Shown: positions 47,977 to 53,842 of the stretch, in pieces
How the letters are laid out: the number at the start of each line of letters is the position of its first letter
Numbering within the stretch: the stretch's first letter is position 1
From: Cronobacter turicensis z3032
GTDB taxonomy: Bacteria > Pseudomonadota > Gammaproteobacteria > Enterobacterales > Enterobacteriaceae
Direction: 5' to 3'
DNA: 53,842 nt
Assembly: GCA_000027065.2 (NCBI GenBank)
Contig: FN543096.1
Location: forward strand, 1 to 53,842
The notes under the pieces: generated by a model
Database searches by the model: none
What the model was told of the DNA's origin: nothing
What the model saw: the letters and a program-made list of their open reading frames with translations, nothing else
Program-made: the position numbers and the translations under genes

Positions 47977-48657
47977 ATGAAAATATTGATCGTCGAAGAC
48001 GAAATTAAAACAGGTGAATATCTCAGCAAAGGGCTTACAGAGGCAGGGTTCGTAGTGGATCACGCTGATAATGGTCTTACCGGATATCATCTCGCCATGA
48101 CAGCCGAGTATGATTTAGTCATTCTGGATATCATGCTACCTGATGTGAACGGCTGGGATATCATCCGCATGCTGCGCACTGCCGGAAAGGGTATGCCGGT
48201 CTTACTGCTGACAGCCCTCGGCACGATCGAACATAGGGTCAAAGGACTGGAACTGGGTGCGGACGATTATCTGGTTAAACCCTTTGCGTTTGCCGAACTG
48301 CTCGCCCGGGTGAGAACCCTTCTGAGGCGGGGAAACACGATGATCACGGAAAGCCAGTTTAAGGTGGCTGACCTCTCGATTGATCTCGTATCCAGAAAAG
48401 TCAGTCGCGCCGGAAACCGCATTGTGCTCACCAGTAAAGAGTTCAGCCTGCTGGAATTCTTCATTCGCCATCAGGGAGAGGTTCTTCCCCGCTCCCTGAT
48501 TGCCTCTCAGGTCTGGGACATGAATTTTGACAGCGACACTAATGCGATCGATGTCGCAGTAAAGCGACTCCGCGCTAAAATAGACAACGATTACGAGACA
48601 AAGCTGATCCAGACAGTCCGGGGCGTGGGCTACATGCTGGAGGTCCCGGATGCATAG
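47977..48657 (+). CDS. silR: SilR silver/copper response regulator
   Basis: A 226-residue OmpR/PhoB-family regulator: receiver Asp in LVILDIMLPDV, Lys in LVKPFAF, and a winged-helix end (AIDVAVKRLRAKI). It activates silCFBA and silE through the AATGACA-N4-TGTCATT boxes. It overlaps silS by 8 bases. Frame intact. Confidence 0.96.
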   Translation: MKILIVEDEIKTGEYLSKGLTEAGFVVDHADNGLTGYHLAMTAEYDLVILDIMLPDVNGWDIIRMLRTAGKGMPVLLLTALGTIEHRVKGLELGADDYLVKPFAFAELLARVRTLLRRGNTMITESQFKVADLSIDLVSRKVSRAGNRIVLTSKEFSLLEFFIRHQGEVLPRSLIASQVWDMNFDSDTNAIDVAVKRLRAKIDNDYETKLIQTVRGVGYMLEVPDA

Positions 48658-50126
48658 CAAACCTTCCAGACGCCCTTTCTCACTCGCTCTGCGGCTGACC
48701 TTTTTTATCAGCCTGTCCACGATACTGGCTTTTATCGCCTTCACCTGGTTTATGCTGCATTCTGTTGAAAATCATTTTGCCGAGCAGGATGTCAGCGATC
48801 TTCAACAAATCAGCACCACACTGAACCGTATACTGCAGTCCCCGGTGGATCCGGATGAATAAAAAAATAAGCAAAATAAAGGAATCAATTGCCAGCTACC
48901 GCAACGTTGCCCTTTTGCTCCTCAATCCCAGGGGTGAAGTGCTCTTTAGCTCAGCTCAGGGGGCGGCACTACGCCCGGCAGTGAATTCAGCAGATTTTAG
49001 CGAGCACAGCCGCGCACGGGATGTCTTTCTCTGGACGGTGGAGGATCCTGCGGGACCGATGGATACCGGGTCCGAAATGAAGATGGAAACATACAGGATT
49101 ATCGCCTCCTCTGGTCAGGCGATATTTCAGGGCAAACAGCAGAACTATGTCATGCTGACTGGCCTATCCATTAATTTCCATCTCCATTACCTCGATGCGC
49201 TGAAAAAGAACCTGATTGCGATTGCCGTCGTGATAAGCCTGTTGATTGTTCTGATCATTCGAATCGCTGTCCGTCAGGGGCACCTGCCCCTTCGTAATGT
49301 CAGCAATGCCATTAAAAACATCACCTCCGAGAATCTTGATGCGCGACTGGAACCGACACGCGTTCCCATTGAGCTGGAGCAACTGGTTATCTCGTTCAAT
49401 CATATGATTGGAAAGATTGAGGATGTCTTTACCCGCCAGGCCAATTTCTCTGCCGATATCGCGCATGAGATCAGAACGCCCATCACCAATCTGGTGACGC
49501 AGACTGAAATCGCACTGAGTCAGGATCGAACACAGAGGGAACTTGAGGATGTCCTCTATTCCAGTCTTGAAGAGTATAACCGGATGACCAAAATGGTCAG
49601 CGATATGCTGTTCCTGGCACAGGCAGATAATAATCAGCTGATACCTGACAGGGTCATGTTTGACCTCAGAGCGGAAGTCATGAAAGTCTTCGAGTTTTTC
49701 GAAGCCTGGGCCGAAGAACGCAATATCACGCTCAAATTTAACGGGATGCCCTGCCTGGTTGAGGGAGATCCACAAATGTTCAGAAGGGCGATCAATAATC
49801 TGTTATCCAATGCCCTGCGTTATACCCCGGAGGGACAGGCAATCACCGTCTCAATAAGAGAGCAGGAGAGCTTTTTTGACCTTGTGATTGAAAATCCGGG
49901 GAAACCAATCCCTGAAGAGCATTTATCAAGGCTGTTTGACCGTTTTTATCGGGTAGATCCGTCCAGACAACGAAAAGGAGAAGGCAGCGGCATCGGCCTT
50001 GCGATTGTGAAGTCCATCGTGGAAGCACATCACGGAAGAGTGCAGGTGGAATCGGACGTACGTTCAACTCGTTTTATCCTATCCGTGCCCAGACTGGAGA
50101 AAATGATTCCGGAAACCCAGTACTGA
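48650..50126 (+). CDS. silS: SilS silver/copper sensor kinase (frameshifted)
   Basis: An inner-membrane histidine kinase. The first frame holds the first helix and 70 residues, ending ...QSPVDPDE; the second holds the sensor, HAMP, DIAHEIRTPITNL (phospho-His), NLLSNALRY and GSGIGLAI. Deleting T 48860 gives ...DPDEKKISKIKES... and 491 residues, the SilS length. As written, a separate product could start at ATG 48855 but would lack the first helix. Confidence 0.93.
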
Positions 50127-50139
50127 GAATAAAGATTTA

Positions 50140-50157
50140 AATGACAAAGATGTCATT
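50140..50157. promoter_or_regulatory. SilR box before silE
   Basis: AATGACA-AAGA-TGTCATT, a perfect 7-4-7 inverted repeat about 215 bases upstream of silE and just after silS. Confidence 0.8.
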
Positions 50158-50371
50158 AGCCTGTCATGCAGCAAACAGAAGCCATTCGATATAATTAGTG
50201 CAACTTATCAGGAAGGCATTATTACTTCATCCATACACGGCATCAGCACAAGCCAGGAGTTGTATTAAAGCCTCATCCCGGCGGAATAAGGTCTGTAGAG
50301 TTGTCAGTTGTACTACTGAGGACACAGATCGAAATTCACGGACATCACTAATTCAGAAATGGAGAGTTACC

Positions 50372-50804
50372 ATGAAAAATAATCGTCTTAGCATCAGTGT
50401 TAGGTTTGAGCTTAATTTCTACGGCCTGGGCCACTGAAACTGTAAATATCCATGAGCGTGTCAATAATGCTCAGGCTCCGGCCCATCAGATGCAGTCTTC
50501 TTCAACTCCAGCCGCCATCCAGGGGGCAGCTCCACGGATGGCCGGTATGGATCAGCATGAACAGGCTATTATTGTTCATGAAACCATGAACAATGGTTCA
50601 GCAGATGCACATAAAAAAATGGCGGAAAGTCATCAGAAGATGATGGGAGCTGGCACCGTTAACGCTTCCCGTCCGGCGACTTCGTTTGCGGCGATGAATG
50701 AACATGAAAGAGCAGCTGTTGCCCATGAATTTACGAATAACGGTCAGTCCGGCCCCCATCAGGCTATGGCTGATGCACACCGCCGCATGATCAATGCGGG
50801 CTGA
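50372..50804 (+). CDS. silE: SilE periplasmic silver-binding protein (frameshifted)
   Basis: A 143-residue periplasmic protein that binds several Ag(I) ions through His and Met motifs (HQKMM, HETMN, HRRMI). The ATG at 50372 follows GGAGAG. One extra A at 50381-50382 breaks the frame; without it the start reads MKNIVLASVLGLSLISTAWA, a signal peptide. A GTG at 50397 opens the rest of the frame but would cut the signal peptide. A terminator follows at 50879. Confidence 0.92.
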
Positions 50805-50878
50805 TGACAACTGAAGTTTCCGTGCGGTTACCCTTTCCTTGATAGATTGTCCCTTATACGGATATGTTGTTATTTTTT

Positions 50879-50900
50879 GCCCCCTTCAGGGGGCTTTTTT
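50879..50900 (+). terminator. Terminator after silE
   Basis: GCCCCC-TTCA-GGGGGC followed by T6. Confidence 0.85.
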
Positions 50901-50949
50901 GTCTGACTCAGCTAAACTTATCCGGTAACCATCTGAAAGGGTTTATTAT

Positions 50950-51300
50950 ATGAAAATCACAAATTCGCTTTTTGTTATACTGATGTTATCCCTGCCAGCG
51001 ATTTCCGCAGAACATTCAGAAATGAAAATGTCAGATATATCCTCATCGGCATCGTCACAGGAATATATGTCCGGCATGAAAGGTATGCATGACAAAATGA
51101 TGGCCGCTGTAAAAGAGTCCGATCCCGACAAGGCTTTTGCGAAAGGCATGGTAGCACACCATGAAGGGGCAATAGCAATGGCTGAGACCGAGCTAAAATA
51201 CGGAAAAGATCCGGAAATGAGAAAGCTCGCGCAGGACATCATTAAAGCTCAAAAAGGTGAAATTGAGCAGATGAATAAATGGCTTGGTAATCAAAAATAA
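50950..51300 (+). CDS. DUF305 (CopM-like) periplasmic protein
   Basis: A 116-residue protein with a signal peptide (to AISA) and the DUF305 signature: MSGMKGMHDKMM, then KGMVAHHEGAIAMAE with the His pair and MRKLAQDIIKAQ. Family members such as cyanobacterial CopM bind copper or silver. It stands alone after silE with its own terminator, as a late addition to the sil cluster. Confidence 0.9.
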   Translation: MKITNSLFVILMLSLPAISAEHSEMKMSDISSSASSQEYMSGMKGMHDKMMAAVKESDPDKAFAKGMVAHHEGAIAMAETELKYGKDPEMRKLAQDIIKAQKGEIEQMNKWLGNQK

Positions 51301-51708
51301 TGATTGCGGAAATAATATATTGCGCGTACAGTCAGAGTGTTCCCGGGCACGGGAACCTGTTAATCGTTAATTAATCAAAACCCGATTCATTTCGGGTTTT
51401 TCCTTTTCCCCCCCCCAACGCATGCACTGCACCGAGTGAAATTCACCTGAGCCAATTCTGCTTGCTTATTATTTCGATGGGAATTGCTGATTTTAATTAA
51501 GTCTATGTTTTAAAGGTGTTTCTCATGCCTGGGTTTGGCAGGGGTTCGTCCTGTTCTCTGGTCATGCGCAATGGCATTCGCAGTCAGGGCTCAAGACTAC
51601 TTTTACCTTCTTTTTTTAACAGAAAGTTTCTGGACCCGATACTTGCCGGAAACATCATCTGCTGTTCATCCCGACCAATAAAACGAAGGTATCACTCTCG
51701 TTTGAATC
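51301..51708. other. Spacer with terminator
   Basis: AAAACCCGA (51377-51385) pairs with TCGGGTTTT (51392-51400), a terminator for the DUF305 gene. A C9 run lies near 51410. No gene is supported. Confidence 0.6.
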
Positions 51709-52623
51709 TCACTTACTTTCCATTTTGTAATAAAGAATCAAGTTTTCCAGTGATATATCAATACCAACTTTATTTAATAACCTTTTTCGCGCAGTGTATA
51801 TTTCTTTCAGCATATCTTCATAACCCTGACCAAGGTGAATTTGTTTATGGCAATTGCAACACAGAGATATGATATTTTCTTCAACATCAAGAGATGTGTC
51901 AAAAGCATCTTGCCTGGACATAGGTACAATGTGATGAGGTTCTGTGTAATTTAAGGATGAATTTCGCCTTCTGAATGTTGGGTGGTCACTATCGACTTCA
52001 CATCTGTAACCTGCTTTATTCAGCGCATTTTGGGATACGCCTTTACTCCTGGGATACGAGAGGCCATTTTTTACTTCTATTGCATTTTTCTTTGGTTTGG
52101 CTTCCCCTGTATATTCAAACGTCTGAACGTTGTCAAAGATATTGCTTTTCTCTATGGCATTGATCAACTCATCGTCAGAGTAATACTCACTGCTGGCCAT
52201 TTCTGTTGTACCAAAAAAATCCAGTTCGTTAATTGCCTGAACAAGTTCCTCACGAATTGTCCATAAGTTTCTTTTGGGTTTTCCGCCGATTTCTTTACTC
52301 TTCATTACGGTAATGAATTTTGTACCGGATGCGATATTTCCGACACCTTTAACCTCGAATCTACCAAGTTCTTTTTGAACTCTGCCACCCAGTCCGTTTA
52401 TGACTCCATTAGCACTCATGCTGTGCAGGTCGTACTTCTTACCAATATCGAAGCATGTGCAGGAATGATTTGGCTCAATAAACCATTTTTTTAACGCTGC
52501 AATACTTTTTGTGTCAAAAACTTTATCATTTGTTAATAAAGTTTTCCATTCTTCCACACTGATATCAATGTCACAGACATACTCTCCATCAATCACTTCG
52601 CATATTTTTTTAATCACATTCAT
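51709..52623 (-). CDS. HNH endonuclease-type protein
   Basis: A 304-residue protein. The C-terminal 100 residues hold an HNH nuclease: YRCEVD, then YTEPHHIVPMSRQ with the catalytic His, EENIISLCCNCHKQIH with Asn and the second His, and Cys pairs that would bind zinc. The N-terminal 200 residues are unknown and may recognise the target. Visibly AT-richer than the sil region, suggesting separate acquisition. Could be a restriction or homing enzyme; no methylase is near. Confidence 0.8.
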   Translation of the reverse strand: MNVIKKICEVIDGEYVCDIDISVEEWKTLLTNDKVFDTKSIAALKKWFIEPNHSCTCFDIGKKYDLHSMSANGVINGLGGRVQKELGRFEVKGVGNIASGTKFITVMKSKEIGGKPKRNLWTIREELVQAINELDFFGTTEMASSEYYSDDELINAIEKSNIFDNVQTFEYTGEAKPKKNAIEVKNGLSYPRSKGVSQNALNKAGYRCEVDSDHPTFRRRNSSLNYTEPHHIVPMSRQDAFDTSLDVEENIISLCCNCHKQIHLGQGYEDMLKEIYTARKRLLNKVGIDISLENLILYYKMESK

Positions 52624-53420
52624 TCCCCTGTTATACAGATAGTCATAATGAAAATATAAAGCTCGCTAACCGGTATGGTTGCGTAAGGACCGTAGTCTCT
52701 CAGAGACCGTGCTTTCTTTTTTTTCAGGCCTGGACACTAAAGGGTCTGTTGCACCCCGAAAAAATTTGTTGCGGGGATTGCTCATTGAGATGAGCCTCTG
52801 CTCGATCATACCAGATCAGCAGGCTGCCCCCAATGCTATGGCTTCTTAGTTTGGCCATTATCCGGCCTTCCTCACGACCAATAAAATAGAGACATTACCC
52901 GTGACGCTGCCACCGTCTCAGCCCGGAACGATCAGTGAGCGCTTCTGATGACCTTCGGTTTTTTTAACGAAGCGGGTGGGATACGGTTTGTTGCTGAAAT
53001 CTTAATAATAACCAACAACTGATGCTAATTTCGCACTTTTAACATATATGAATATAAATGTTATTAATAATTGCATTTACAGGAAATATCATGCGTTTTG
53101 TCATCCGGGATCCGAAAAAAGGCAGAGACGGATCTGCGCACACCGCACCGGCGCGCTACAGCGCATAAACACAATATGTAGCGTTATTTTCAGCTGCTGA
53201 AGGCCCTATATGTTGTGTTTTACCCCTGATCCGTGACGCGGCCCGCAGCCGCAGAAACCGCCGCAGCGGTAAGATAATGAACGTGGTACACTTCCGGAAA
53301 GTTGTTATCTGGCCGAAAATCGGATCATGCCGTAACGGGCTTCCGGTAATTTACCTATGTTATATTAACTTATATTACTATTTGCTTTTATATAGTAAAC
53401 ATCATGATTGGTTGGACAAT
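52624..53420. other. Gene-poor spacer with hairpin element, copy 2
   Basis: No gene is supported. The hairpin core at 53109-53135 (GATCCG...CGGATC) repeats the one at 22920. AAACACAATATGTA near 53168 and TATATGTTGTGTTT near 53208 form an imperfect inverted repeat. CGACCAATAAAA occurs at 52878 and at 51674, on either side of the HNH gene. Confidence 0.5.
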
Positions 53421-53801
53421 ATGAATTTACTGACGGACGAGACGGTTGTCCTGATTAGAGAGATGATTGCTGGGAACTACGATACCGACGAAGTCTGGAT
53501 CGTCGATATCCCCGATAAAGAAACAGGAGCATCTCATCGCGTGGTGGTTAACGGGGACAGTATCGTGCTTGCCGGAGTGAATTCGAAAGGGCAGCTACAT
53601 GAAAATCCCCAGGCCAGGCAAAAGCCGGGAGGCCCCCCGCCGAAGACGCTCAGCGGGACATTCGCTAATCAGCCGGTTAAAGAACGCCTCGATCGTCTTA
53701 TGTGGGCAATTGCCCAGCAAAGAGCCCGGCAGGAAAAGGCCTTCCTCGATAAAGAGCTTAAAAATACTGCGATAAAAAAGAGCGGGAAGAAACGCCTCTG
53801 A
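53421..53801 (+). CDS. Unknown 126-residue protein
   Basis: A protein starting MNLLTDETVVLIREMIAG, with an acidic N-terminal half (DTDEVWIVDIPDKE) and a Lys/Arg-rich C-terminus. No membrane segment or recognised domain. An upstream ATG at 53277 would add 48 residues, partly hydrophobic, without a ribosome site, so 53421 is preferred. The gene is complete here; its last 68 bases appear again at the window start. Confidence 0.65.
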   Translation: MNLLTDETVVLIREMIAGNYDTDEVWIVDIPDKETGASHRVVVNGDSIVLAGVNSKGQLHENPQARQKPGGPPPKTLSGTFANQPVKERLDRLMWAIAQQRARQEKAFLDKELKNTAIKKSGKKRL

Positions 53802-53842
53802 AGCGCCCGTTCAGCACAGTAATTAATGTTCCAGGGCCAGGC

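Noticed and set aside
48855..50126. A separate short sensor kinase starting at 48855
   Set aside because: It lacks the first helix; restoring one base joins it to the upstream frame and gives the normal SilS length.
52738..52790. Insertion-sequence end suspected from GGGTCTGTTGCA
   Set aside because: Only a short likeness to IS ends; no partner repeat and no transposase fragment found.
1..53842. CRISPR array, tRNA, rRNA or integron
   Set aside because: No regularly spaced repeats, no tRNA or rRNA sequence, no integron integrase or attC recognised by eye; the only array-like repeats are the replication iterons.

Overview
The window is a circular plasmid, cut open, of about 53.7 kb. The last 109 bases (53734-53842) repeat the first 109 with one mismatch, so the gene at the right end continues across the junction. 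Gene content fits the Enterobacteriaceae (an Enterobacter/Klebsiella-type host; the genus cannot be fixed from the sequence): an IncFIB-like and an IncFII-like replicon, ParF/ParG-type partition, hok/sok, VapBC, Pif phage exclusion, traX, and arsenic, copper and silver resistance. Apart from traX I see no transfer gene, no relaxase and no intact transposase, so it is probably not self-transmissible.

Layout: 0-2.1 kb small unknown proteins, a GNAT-like protein and a tyrosine recombinase; 2.1-3.6 kb FIB origin and repA with iterons on both sides; 3.8-5.1 kb parG, parF and ACTC-box centromere; 5.5-8.9 kb hok/mok/sok, a decayed second hok/sok leader and about 2 kb of AT-rich DNA with no convincing gene; 8.9-9.7 kb a DsbA-like protein between 49-bp repeats; 10.2-11.6 kb the FII replicon (copA, tap, repA, ori); 12.0-13.7 kb a DUF4225 gene and an opposing small membrane protein between 86-bp repeats; 14-19.4 kb accessory genes (DUF4145, traX, vapBC, unknowns); 19.5-22.8 kb pifCA; 23.1-27.4 kb arsRDABC; 27.4-29.8 kb an intact arsN1-type acetyltransferase among broken arsN, arsA, aquaporin and parDE-like genes; 29.9-41.4 kb the pco copper cluster with silP and silG; 41.5-51.3 kb silABFC, silRS, silE and a DUF305 gene; 51.7-52.6 kb an HNH endonuclease.

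The metal region forms a periplasmic copper/silver detoxification system. SilCBA spans the envelope as an RND efflux pump fed by SilF; SilP is a P-type ATPase; PcoA oxidises Cu(I); PcoB, C and D bind and move copper; SilE, PcoE and a third relative bind metal in the periplasm. SilRS and PcoRS sense it, and four inverted repeats of identical 7-4-7 geometry lie at the four promoters they would be expected to control.

A caution governs reading of the annotation: at least ten well-known genes (FIB repA, parF, pifA, arsA, pcoA, the third pcoE-like gene, silP, silB, silS, silE) are each broken by a single-base indel, usually in a homopolymer, and a one-base correction restores a full reading frame, in most cases of the length I recall for the family. 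This pattern fits sequencing error better than real decay, though real frameshifts cannot be excluded from the sequence alone.
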